A stretch of DNA of 64,000 nucleotides, from assembly GCF_023078275.1 (NCBI RefSeq), contig NC_062988.1:2745501-2809500 (forward strand), written 5' to 3'. The notes under the pieces are model-generated. The model was not told the DNA's origin, searched no databases, and was given only the letters and a program-made list of their open reading frames with translations. This document shows, one piece after another, positions 55,019 to 64,000 of this stretch (positions are counted from its first letter, which is position 1; the number at the start of each line of letters is the position of its first letter). The stretch comes from Leguminivora glycinivorella. Lineage: Eukaryota > Arthropoda > Insecta > Lepidoptera > Tortricidae. The translations under genes were made by a program, and so were the position numbers.

Positions 55019-55815
55019 GCTAAAAGGTGTTATTAGGAAGTGATGTAAACGTTTATATCACCATTTTATAGAGCCGCTATAGGCCTGGTCTATAACAGGA
55101 TCAAATATGACTACTATAGATCTATATTATTGTATAATGGTGTTAGAAATCACTGTTATGCAATCAATTTGCGCTATTAAGGTTCCCGACAAGTCGCTAT
55201 AGTTGTTGCGTTATACAGCTAAAAGGTGTTATTAGTAAGTGATGTAAACGTTTATATCACCATTTTATAGAGCCGCTATAGGCCTGGTCTATAACAGGAT
55301 CAAATATGACTACTATATAACAATATTATTATATAATGGTGTTAGAAATCACTGTTATGCAATCAATTTGCGCTATTAAGGTTCCCGACAAGCCGCTATA
55401 GTTGTTGCGTTATACAGCTAAAAGGTGTTATTAGGAAGTGATGTAAACGTTTATATCACCATTTTATAGAGCCGCTATAGGCCTGGTGTATAACAGGATC
55501 AAATATGACTACTATAGAACAATATTATTATATAATGGTGTTAGAAATCACTGTTATGCAATCAATTTACGCTATTAAGGTTCCCGACAAGCCGCTATAG
55601 TTGTTGTGTTATACACCTAAAAGGTGTTATTAGGAAGTGATTTAAACGTTTATATCACCATTTTATAGAGCCGCTATAGGCCTGGTCTATAACAGGATCA
55701 AATAACCTACTAAAGAACAATATTATTGTATAATAGTGTTAGGAATCACTGTTATGCTATCAATTTGCGCTAGTAAGGTTCCCAACAAGCCGCTTATAGT
55801 ATTTTTAGTAGTCGT
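55019..55815 (+). repeat. Four ~199-bp tandem repeats
   Basis: Units begin at about 55019, 55219, 55418 and 55617 with CTAAAAGGTGTTATTAGGAA and contain GCCGCTATAGGCCTGGT and AATCACTGTTATGCAATCAA. The last unit is the most diverged. Many CTATA and TATAG palindromes occur within. Confidence 0.85.
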
Positions 55816-56711
55816 ATTTTAACAGAAATTAAAACCTAACTATACCACTATTTTGGGATATAGTGGCTTTGGAAAACACTGCTACAGTATTTAACACTGT
55901 TGTAGTGATATGAATACCATTATAGAGCTATTTTGCTGATAATGAAGTTTTCAGGATACGTTTATATAGCTTTGAAAAGCGTTAATAGTCGTTTTCTAAT
56001 GCCTTTTATATCTCATCGCCGTATACGTCACAATTACTCTTTTATATCACAGAACTGTGGAATAATGGTTTCGGTATCTCTTTTAAAACACAATAGCGTT
56101 ATAGCTGAGTTTACTATATGTTTTATAAAAAAAAACTGTTTAGAAGATCTTTCTATAGTAAAACATTGAAAACAAGTATTGTTTTCTATATAAAGAACTT
56201 ATAATTTAAACTGGATCATAGTTAAAGTCTCATGCAACCCTAATTGAATCCACAATGGCGGGCTTATGGCAGTGAATGCGTATGATAAGTGACATAGTCG
56301 AACTATAAAAGCGTATGTTTTACTTCTTGGATCCATAGTAGAAACTATGGTGCCAATAATTTTATTGTATTAAATTATATTTATTTATTTTATTCAAAAC
56401 AGGTATAAATCGAGGGCGCACTTAAAATACTCCATTAAACTAATATTCTTTTAACGGTAAAATTTCCATCGCATACCTTTTTGCAGTAATGATGGAATTA
56501 TACGAAATCCAAATTATTTTGATTGACACTTAACTTCACAAGTTCACACGCCACTTTTCATAAAGTTCCTCGTCTAGAACAGTTTTTGTTAAATATTACA
56601 CACATTAAATTATTTTAGAAATTTCATTCATTCGCATTAAAAGGGACGGCAACTGCTATTACAGAACAAAAAACCTGTATAACGGAATCTCAAATGCTAC
56701 TATAGCATAAA

Positions 56712-56880
56712 TACATACATACATACAGTCACGCCTGTATCCCATAAAGGGGTAGGCAGAACACATGAAACTACTAAAGCTTCAGTGCCACTCTTGGCAA
56801 TAAGGGGTTGAAAGAAAACGAAACTGTGGCATTGCAGTGACAGGTTGCCAGCCTCTCGCCTACGCCACAATTTAACCCAT
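56712..56880 (+). repeat. Family G repeat inside the 2.2-kb TIR element
   Basis: CATACAGTCACGCCTGTATC, AAGGGGTAGGCAGAACACAT and TTGCCAGCCTCTCGCC. Best-preserved 5' part of family G in this window. Confidence 0.65.
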
Positions 56881-57267
56881 AAATTGATACTATAATAGCG
56901 TTACTGTGTCCTCTATGTCAACAAATTAGCACAATAGTCATCATCACATCACCATTATAGACCTTAAACGTCACGGATGATACTGCTATAGCCCTATTAT
57001 ATCACAAAATGGCTGCATAATTGCGCCAAATCGGCTCTATAGTACCAATATAGACTATTTATAGGACCATTTAATGTGATTTAATTTGGTGCTCTCGACC
57101 ACTATAGGACCAGAAATTGTTACTTGGGTTGCATCATTATTAATTAAATGTTCGAGACCGCTTTTTATCCGGTTGAGTTTATGACCCGGACCCCCCCCCC
57201 TTAGACTTTCTATATATACGTGCTTGTTTAAAGATGAAAAATTGTCAAATAATGTTCAAAACAGGGT

Positions 57268-57672
57268 ACGTAGCGCATAGCCAAATGCACGCTATACGCT
57301 CATATACGCTCATATACGCTCATGATAATACATATATGTTTCGTAGCTATCTATCTCTATCGCTTACATTTGACGACCGGTCTGGCGCAGTCGGTAGTGA
57401 CCCTGCCTGCTACGCCGCGGTCCCGGGTTCGAATCCCGGTAAGGGCATTTATTTGTGTGATGAGCACAGATATTTGTTCCTGAGTCATGGATGTTTTCTA
57501 TGTAAGTATTTGTATATTATATATATCGTTGTCTGAGTACCCACAACACAAGCCTTCTTGAGCTTACCGTGGGCCTCAGTCAATCTGTGTAAGAATGTCC
57601 TATAATAGTTATTTATTTATTTAAATTTTGTGTATTTGCGCGACAGAGCTAGACTGCATTGCCATTCGGCTA
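57268..57672 (+). mobile_element. Family L MITE, copy 3, split by SINE-1
   Basis: Left part: GCGCATAGCCAAATGCACGC, three ATACGCTCAT units and TAGCTATCTATCTCTATCGC. Right part after the SINE: TGTATTTGCGCGACAGAGCT and TTGCCATTCGGCTA. Confidence 0.65.
57372..57623 (+). mobile_element. SINE-1, full-length copy
   Basis: Box A TGGCGCAGTCGGTAGTG and box B GGTTCGAATCCCGG. The body has ACCCACAACACAAGCCTTCT and CTCAGTCAATCTGTGTAAGA. End TTATTTATTTATTT. It interrupts family L. Confidence 0.8.
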
Positions 57673-57830
57673 TACGCCGGCAGAAGTGAAACGGGGACAT
57701 TGACATGTGACATGCAGGAGGTCGCCATCAAACGTCTGTGATAAGACCTTGCAATGCAAACGGTAGGTACTAGAAGCGTCTCGATAAGAAAGTCTGTTGA
57801 AATAAAAGTATAGTGAGTTGACAATTATAT

Positions 57831-58250
57831 CAAAACCGACCAAGAGCGTGTCGGGCCATGCTTAGTGTAGGGTTCCGTAGTTTTCTGTATTTTTTTCAAA
57901 AACAAGTTTAAAATAATTTTCCTAGAAAGTCTTTATAAAGTTCTACTAATGTGATTTTTTTCATATTTTTTAAATGTATGGTTCAAAAGTTAGAGGGGGG
58001 GGGCGCATTCTTTTTTACTTTTGGAGCGATTATTTCCGAAAATATTAACAATATCAAAAAATGATTTTCGTACCTATCCAACAATATATCCACACGTTAG
58101 GGTTTAAATGAAAAAAAAATCCTCCACCCGCCTACATATTAAATAGCACCAAATTTCAGCTTTCTAGTGATAACGGTCACAGATTATCCGGACGGAGAGA
58201 CAGACATGGCGAAACTATAAGGGTTCCCAGTTGACTACGAAACCCTAAAA
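57831..58250 (+). mobile_element. Family D repeat, copy 6
   Basis: CAAAACCGACCAAGAGCGTG start and GACTACGAAACCCTAAAA end. Internal gaps (about 100 bp shorter), and the microsatellite is almost lost. Confidence 0.7.
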
Positions 58251-58737
58251 ATGGAATATCTGTATACAATACCTACCCAGTTGATCTGCGTACTGGACTC
58301 AGCGCTGTAATCTCAACAACAACTGGCGTTAATTCGCGCGCGGCGTGTGACAGCCGCGGATGCGAACTACAAAAGATACAGCGCGATGAGAGTTATGTGG
58401 ACCTGCCTTCGTTATTACAGGGAAATGTGTAAAATACCGATTTAAACTTAGAATACCTAAATTTAAAAATGGAAAAGAATACTGTCTCCGAAATAGAAAT
58501 GTGTATAGTGTGGACATGCATTTATTTGCAATAGACTAAGCGAGGGGAAAATATCAACGTGGAAAAAATACTGCCGTCGTTAATATTTCAACATTTTGAA
58601 CCCACGGACTCTAAATTAGTTCACAGCTCTGCCAGGCGAAGCACAAGAGACATTGTAACATCAAGTTTATCTGATTATAGACATTTGAAGATCTTTTTGC
58701 ATTTAGTATAAATTCTTAATTTCTATTATTATATTTT
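58251..58737. other. No recognised gene; possible family A scrap
   Basis: ATAGTGTGGACATGC at 58506 and AAGCGAGGGGAAAATAT at 58536 echo the flank and end of the family A copy at 12324-12752. Otherwise nothing. Confidence 0.35.
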
Positions 58738-58947
58738 GATGACCGGTCTGGTGTAGTCGGTAGTGACCCTGCCTGCGAAGCTGAAGACTTGGGTTCGAAT
58801 CGGTAAGGGCATTTATTTGTATGATGAGTACAAGTATTGTATTTGTATATTACATACATGTTATCGTTGTGTGAGTACCCACAACACAAGCCTTCTTGAG
58901 CTTACCGTAGGACTCAGTCAATCTGTGTAAGAATGTCCTATAATATT
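58738..58947 (+). mobile_element. SINE-1, degraded copy
   Basis: GACCGGTCTGGTGTAGTCGG, a broken box B (GGGTTCGAATCGG), ACCCACAACACAAGCCTTCT and AATCTGTGTAAGAATGTCCT. It has internal deletions. Confidence 0.7.
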
Positions 58948-59201
58948 TTGTATTTGTCTTGATATTTTATTATAAAACAATAAAAGTCTTATCCTTCCTA
59001 ATCTTTCTCGCGAGAGACGTGCATGCGACGGGCTATAATAGTCTTGATATTTTCTTTATCTCGCCGTGGATACTATTACCTGTTTGCGGATTACTCTCAA
59101 ATATTGCGATACGAGTAGTGATGGGGCGATGAAGTAATCCAAATGCCGGGATTTTAATCCCGGTACCGGGATTTTTTTTTAAATATCAAGGAATGAACAC
59201 A

Positions 59202-60007
59202 ATTTTTTTTTTTTTTTTTTTTATTATAAATGGGCTTACTCTTGACCACAGACTAGCCAAAGGCAAAGACGTGGCCTACGATGGAGTGAGCTCGCCCAGA
59301 AGATGCCTGTTCACTCTTGATTTGAAGGTTGCCGGGTTATATGAGCTCGGAAATATAGCCGCCGGCAAGGAATTCCACTCCTTGGCAGTGCGCATAAGAA
59401 AAGAAGAAGCAAAGCGCTTCGTGCGGATTCGTGGAATATCCACCAAGTAAGGATGGAGACCTGCCGTGCGTCTAAGAGTCCGATGGTAGAATGGGGACGG
59501 TGGAATAAGCTCGTGTAGCTCTTGAGCACACTCCCCGAAGTGCAACCTGTAAAACACCGACAGACTAGCGACTTTCCGCCGATGGGCCAAAGACTGTAGC
59601 TTGGCCGTTAGCTTCTTGTCGCCAATCATCCTCCTGGCTCTGCGCTCCACTGAGTCCAAAGCAGCGAGTTGGTATTTGGCTGAGCCGTCCCACAGGTGGC
59701 TGCAATACTCCATACAGGATCGGACTTGAGCTTTATAGAGTGTTAGAAGCTGTCCAGGTGTGAAGTATCGCTTCACCTTATTTAGGATGCCCAGCTTTCT
59801 GGCCGCAGTTTGTGCTTTAGACTCAATGAAGGTGCCAAAGTTGAGGACTGAACTCAACTCCACACCGAGGAGTTCTAGGCTGTCGGTAATAGGTACAGAT
59901 GCACCCCGGAAAGTAGGAGTCAGATCGAACGGACTCCGTTTTGCCGAAAACCAGAATTTAAGCAAGTAGTTAATGTTACTTATTGTTGTTAAGTATTTTT
60001 GTCTCAA
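59202..60007 (-). mobile_element. 5'-truncated LINE with poly(A) tail
   Basis: On the minus strand the coding end (60007 to 59276) is followed by a ~50-base 3' UTR and a poly(A) run (T-run at 59203-59221). Its 3' UTR recurs at 35145-35232 and the coding end, diverged, at 6515-6645. This tail differs from the microsatellite tails of the other LINE, so a distinct family is present. Confidence 0.8.
59276..60007 (-). pseudogene. LINE reverse transcriptase, C-terminal part
   Basis: 243 codons, open, but without the polymerase core. LGVELSSVLNFGTFIESKAQ, then AQVRSCMEYCSHLWDG and LDSVERRARRMIG, match the post-polymerase domain of Jockey/CR1-group LINE proteins (the E-R-x-Q/R-R-x-I segment). The end is RTAKEWNSLPAAIFP, typical of their C-terminus. 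FADD and the other catalytic motifs would lie upstream of the truncation. It cannot act as a polymerase. Confidence 0.8.
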
Positions 60008-60263
60008 TGGATTGTGAAATATCTTAAATTGTTGTATTGGTTTGTGTTAATGCGTGTATTTTTTGCCTAAACATGGCTCTTTTCACCGAGAAATTTTATA
60101 AAATTGTATTGTGTTGTAACACCAAGACATTGCTGACGTAAAGACGGAAAAAGAGATGATCTTAATAAACCGATTCAATAATATATATTCATAGACAGGG
60201 AAAATCTGCTCTTTTGTCCAAATGGACAAATGTGTCCAAATATAGCTTCGTTTATTATAATTC

Positions 60264-60403
60264 AATGTGAGTGTGCACTGGAAAACGTCCCACTTTGTCG
60301 ATTGCTATAAAGCCGCTTTGTCAGTTTATTCATATAAAGATACAAGTAAATCTCGCATTAAGGTAACCGACAAAGTGGGACGTTTTACTAGACACACTCA
60401 CAT
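60264..60403. mobile_element. Small TIR MITE (ACTTTGTCGG family), copy 2
   Basis: AAAACGTCCCACTTTGTCG at about 60282-60300 is matched inversely at 60368-60386. The outer part GTGAGTGTG / CACACTCAC extends the arms. 140 bp, opposite in orientation to 5690-5837. Confidence 0.75.
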
Positions 60404-60866
60404 ATGACTTTTAAAATACATAAGTGTAGAAAAAGCACCTTTTATTTGCGAAAAGTACAGTCACCGATATAAACAAGTGATGAATTCTGTACCTTGTCGC
60501 CCTTAATCGTTTGACATTTCAAACAAGATGTTAATGTGATACGGTATAGAAATCATCACATAATTATGCTGGTGACTGTACAATGTTGGGACACTGGGGT
60601 AAATGATTTCTTACAAATCAGATATAAGCCCGGGAGCACATCACTAGTTCCTATGAGAATACAGCGAGAGCAAACGCATTATATTGCATTTCCTCACCTA
60701 TACTACATCCCTCTCTTTATAATGTAGATAGAGAGAGATAAAGTCGAATATTGTGATGAGGAAATGTTCCTGACTAGATAATGATACGTTGTTAATTGTA
60801 GTACATGAAATATTCGCTATAAATTGTGCTTTCGTCTATACAGGCTTTAATTCTAACGGAAAAGTT
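60404..60866. other. No recognised feature
   Basis: A short inverted pair AATATTGTGATGAGGAAATG / CATTTCCTCACCTATA flanks CTCTCTTTATAATGTAGATAGAGAG near 60715-60745, a small hairpin. Confidence 0.4.
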
Positions 60867-60876
60867 AGTGATGTGT

Positions 60877-61375
60877 AGGCTTAGGAGTTTAATTTTTATC
60901 GCATACCGTGGTTCTAAAAGCCGTGGAGTCGCCATATGAAAAATTTTCGAAGTCAAAGTCCAATAGTATGATGTCATATTAAATATTTATACATACTGTC
61001 ACATCGTTACCGAGTTCATTTTAATCGAACGTAGTTAATTTTAACTAATAATGTTATTATTAGTAAATTTTATCATAATTCTTTATTAATAATGTTATAT
61101 GTTATAGGTATAAATCGAACGTAGTTAATTTTATCTTAATAGTATTTTTTTAGTATTATTATACATATAAGATTATGATAAAATTTACTAATAATAACAT
61201 TATTATTTAAAATTAACTACCTACGTTCTATTAAAATGAACTCAGTAACGGTGTGACAGTATGTACAAATATATTAAATATGACATCATACTGACTGACT
61301 TTGACTTCGACTTCTAAAAATGTTCATATAGCGACTCCACGGATTTTCGCGGTATGCGATAAAAGTCTTAAGCCT
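60877..61375. mobile_element. Mutator-like foldback MITE with 10-bp target duplication
   Basis: 499 bp. The arms are about 210 bp each (left 60877-61080, right 61165-61375), sharing TTTATCGCATACCG, TATGATGTCATATT, TACATACTGTCACA and ACTAATAATAACATTATTAT-type text inverted. The terminal bases are AGGCTTA / TAAGCCT. AGTGATGTGT flanks both sides (60867-60876; 61376-61385). Long arms plus a 9-10-bp duplication are the signature of Mutator-like elements. The short centre repeats part of the arm (ATCGAACGTAGTTAATTTTA at 61112). No transposase. Confidence 0.8.
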
Positions 61376-61385
61376 AGTGATGTGT

Positions 61386-62265
61386 GATGTTTTCAGTTAT
61401 TTTACACTTTAATCTAAACTTCTTCGAATGAAATATAAGTATGAAGATCGTAAATTCTTATTTAAATTAAATTAAATTTAACAACATTCTTAGGTTAATT
61501 ATATTTATATGTACTTATAGTTAAATTTTATTTATCAATAAACATAATAATAAACATTGCCTTTTGGAGTCCATAATTAGCTCTTTTATACTCATATACA
61601 CAACTCAATTTGTAGCTCAATAGCACAAAAAAATTGCATTTAATAAGTACATAATTATTTTCTATTAATTTACCTAAAACTATAGCATTTTTTAGAACAA
61701 AACCCTATGATTTAATGTCATGTTTATATTAGACCTTAACAGTGCGAAACCTTTTATAACAAAATGCAAAATGTGTTTGTTTGTCAGGTATCTAAATTAT
61801 CTCATTGCTTTCAGTTTATATTTCATAAAAAATAATGCCCTCCCTCAGTGTACACCACCTTTAATATCACGCATTGTCACCACGAATAAACACAGCTACA
61901 AAGTATACGATTTCATTCCGTTCTCTTTTCCTTTATCTCCTATTTCATAACTCATAAACTTTACTTAGCTATCTGAAGGGATAAAGTGGTATTTTATCGT
62001 GGGACAGAAGTACAATCCTAGCGTGCAGAACATGACTGTTTTTGTTACTCGTCTAATTTAAGCCTTCATGTTTATTTCCAAACTATCACTGGATTCCTGT
62101 GTCAATTAAACACGATTACTTACTAGAAACTAGAAGGAAACAATATCAAAAAATGTATTCTGAAATGTTTACAAGTCATGGCGTTGTCTCAGGTCTCGTC
62201 ACGGCCAAAAGAAATTAACCAAAGTATAAATAATAGACATCAACGCACGCTTTGCAAACGTATAG
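61386..62265. other. No recognised feature
   Basis: AT-rich; a 76-codon frame at 61720-61950 without motifs. Confidence 0.35.
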
Positions 62266-62594
62266 TCATCATCATCGTCCTTGCGTTACCCCGGCATTTG
62301 CCACGGCTCATGGGAGCCTGGGGGTCCACTTTCACAACGAATCCCAAGTTTTGACATGGGCACTATTATACGAAAGCAACTGCCGTCTGACCCTCCAACC
62401 CGAAGGGTAACTAGGCCTTATTCAAATTAGTCCGGTTCCTACACGATGCTTTCCTTCACCGAAAAACTACTGGCAAATATCAAATGACATTTCGCAGATA
62501 AGTTCCGAAAAACTCCTTGGTACGAGCCGTGGTTCTTCTTGATTGAAAATCGCACGCTCTTATCTCTCAATGTTGCGCCCTTACTCCCACGCTA
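62266..62594 (-). mobile_element. SINE-2, diverged copy
   Basis: TAGTCATCATCATCGTCC (tail, inverse), CATTTGCCACGGCTCATGGG, CTCCAACCCGAAGGGTAACT and CGATGCTTTCCTTCACCGAA match 24693-25027. The tRNA-like head near 62530-62590 is degraded. Confidence 0.7.
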
Positions 62595-63727
62595 CAGCTC
62601 CTACTCGTTAATACAGAAGAAATAAAGATGTCTACTCGTAACTTCTGTCCTCAAATCGGTAACTTCAAACAACTTCATTTTTAATCAGGAACCATAATTC
62701 TCACCAAACGCATAAACTCAGGGAACAATACGGACCTAACGTACTGCGGACTCAATTGCGAGTGCGACGCGGAACTGGTACAAATAACAGTTATAAATAC
62801 CTGTTCTTGTACAAAGGAGTATGGTATAAAAATATCGAGTCGTCTTGAGCCTTATATGCTGTACAATGGGGTACGTGCTTTGCGGGACTAGGGAGGTAGG
62901 ACGTAAACGCGCACGCATCTGTGTGAGATTTAAAAAAAGTCGTTGTCAATTTTCATGTTAGGAGCGCGGTTTTTCTTGACACAGTGTCTATGGAGTCAAA
63001 AGAAAGTGGCCATATTTTTAAACTACCTTCGAGTTGCATGCAGGTATTGCATTGATGTCTCGTGTCAGGTTTTTTCGTCGACGACTTATTTTATTTCGAT
63101 AAAGTTAAACATTTCGCGTCTAGTCAATCTAGTTTTTATTTTTTGAATTTTAATTGAAGTTGTATAGGTTTTTCTTTACAAGTTTTGTGTACTTATGTAT
63201 TATAGTTATGTCTTGTATCAAACAACATGTTATCGTTCGTTGACTGAACATTTCTAATTCAATTAACTGTCAACTAATATTCAACGAGATTATTCATAAT
63301 TTAGCTTTGCAAAACCCACTGCAATGCTCACGAGCACCGTGTATGCTGGTGAAAATTAAATTCAATCATCGGAAAAATCATCATAAAGTTAAATTCTCCC
63401 TTCACGCAACTTTACGTCCTAAGTCCGGGACGTCGAAGGCAAACGCGAAAATCACTATTTATTGTCTAAGTGACGAGCCATAAATCCAGAGACAACTGGC
63501 CTGTTGTTTCGAACGCTTACCGAATTTTTTGCACACATATTTTTATGAGACATAGAAACAATTTTGCGGAAACGGACATAAATCCGTGATGAGTGGAAGA
63601 AAGAAGGGGAGGTCTTTACTCAGCAGTTACACACGTACAAATAATAATGCAACAATAAAGTTAAAGCTAATTGTTCAATGAATTCACTCATAATTTTTCC
63701 GTGCAATTTCGCAGGTCAATGTACAGT
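62595..63727. other. No recognised feature
   Basis: Several frames of 60-67 codons without motifs. No terminal repeats seen. Confidence 0.35.
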
Positions 63728-63880
63728 GTGCGTAGCCGAATGGCACAAACGCTCACGAAACGGAACGCTCGTAGATATCTATCTCTATCGCTCTTGCGTA
63801 TTGGCGTGACAGAGACAGACTACCTTTCGTGGCGTTTCGTTTTCGTTTCGCGTCGGAGAAATGCCATTCGGCTACGGACC
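63728..63880 (+). mobile_element. Family L MITE, copy 4 (best ends)
   Basis: CGTAGCCGAATGGCA at the left and its inverse at 63862-63875. Centre CTCGTAGATATCTATCTCTA and CTTGCGTATTGGCGTGACAG. About 150 bp, non-coding. Confidence 0.75.
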
Positions 63881-63892
63881 CAGAATGTAGTG

Positions 63893-64000
63893 TATTATCG
63901 CACTAGCTCGCAAAGTAGTCGGTATTACCTACATTTCTTGTTAGGTTGAAACTTCAAAGGGGGACATGTACTGAAAAACGTCGTAAGATACACGTGCGAC
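63893..64000 (+). mobile_element. Family M repeat, copy 3, cut by window end
   Basis: TATCGCACTAGCTCGCAAAG, CTTGTTAGGTTGAAACTTC and TGTACTGAAAAACGTCGTAA match 46985-47080. It continues past the window. Confidence 0.6.

Larger units (their letters stand above)
54882..57128. mobile_element. 2.2-kb TIR element with internal tandem repeats
   Basis: CCCAAGTAACA at 54882-54892 is the exact inverse of 57118-57128, with further partial matches inside. Both ends are rich in CTATAG motifs, likely binding sites. It carries four tandem ~199-bp units, a family G insertion and AT-rich filler. The 78-codon frame at 55933 has no domain. No transposase was recognised, so it is non-autonomous of unknown superfamily. 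Confidence 0.65.
52812..57197 (+). mobile_element. Decayed hAT transposon carrying nested elements
   Basis: The left end CAGGGCCGGATTAAGGGTAG is of hAT type. The proposed right end is GACCCGGACC at about 57183-57192. CCCCTTAG stands outside both ends (52804-52811 and 57198-57205), as an 8-bp duplication would, though the C-run blurs the edge. A hAT transposase remnant (53838-54441) lies inside on the plus strand. Two TIR elements (54488-54868; 54882-57128) interrupt the 3' part. Without them the element is about 1.8 kb. Confidence 0.5.

Noticed and set aside
34515..58947. tRNA genes at the GGTTCGAATCC motifs
   Set aside because: The motifs are followed by a shared SINE body and tail in every copy and lack paired acceptor stems; they are SINE promoters.
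1..64000. CRISPR array, operon or bacterial-type system
   Set aside because: The window is eukaryotic and repeat-rich; tandem repeats here have no spacer pattern or associated genes.

Overview
This window looks like gene-poor, transposon-dense DNA from a lepidopteran (moth or butterfly) nuclear genome. It is AT-rich and packed with families of the kind typical of that order: small non-autonomous Helitrons ending in a GC hairpin plus CTAG, tRNA-derived SINEs, foldback MITEs, 3'-end LINE fragments, and repeats carrying CAGA or CCGT microsatellites. I recognise no host protein-coding gene, tRNA gene or rRNA gene. The only long open frame is a LINE reverse transcriptase. The order-level assignment rests on the look of the repeats and was not checked by a search.

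Layout. 0-7.8 kb: two LINE 3' ends, the first copy of a palindrome-rich ~430-bp element (family A), a long-TIR foldback element and a small MITE. 7.8-10.6 kb: a 1.36-kb Helitron holding a TATCGC hexamer array and a 55-bp perfect-TIR element, followed by a diverged tandem array of ~180-200-bp units. 12-18.5 kb: two more family A copies flank a LINE whose 825-codon reverse transcriptase frame is uninterrupted; its 3' UTR carries a series of small hairpins with covarying stems. 18.7-25 kb: several copies of a ~550-bp CCGT-bearing family (D), a TIR element split by a hAT-like MITE with an 8-bp target duplication, SINEs and a hairpin MITE nested in another repeat. 26.5-32.5 kb: Helitrons, and a three-level nest in which a LINE sits in family A, which sits in a TIR element. 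34-40.3 kb: a TIR element with internal 120-bp repeats, more Helitrons and a 405-bp tandem duplication.

40.4-45.0 kb is a recent LTR retrotransposon: two 406-bp LTRs that read as identical, TGTCGG...CCGACA ends and a TGTA target duplication. Its 3.8-kb interior has only scraps of gag and of the integrase C-terminus, plus five identical 60-bp tandem repeats, so it must have depended on enzymes from another element. 45-52 kb: foldback elements, SINEs and LINE tails. 52.8-57.2 kb is best read as a decayed hAT transposon with a damaged transposase, carrying two inserted TIR elements, one with four ~199-bp tandem units. 57-64 kb: SINEs (one interrupting a MITE), a LINE C-terminal fragment, a Mutator-like foldback element with a 10-bp target duplication, and MITE copies up to the window edge.

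The genes do not form a pathway; the relationships are parasitic and layered. LINE-type machinery probably moved the SINEs (one SINE family shares a TGATGA tail with an RTE-like LINE end here), Helitrons and MITEs used absent transposases, and the nesting gives a relative order of insertion. Family letters (A, B, D, E, G, J, L, M, N) are local labels of mine.
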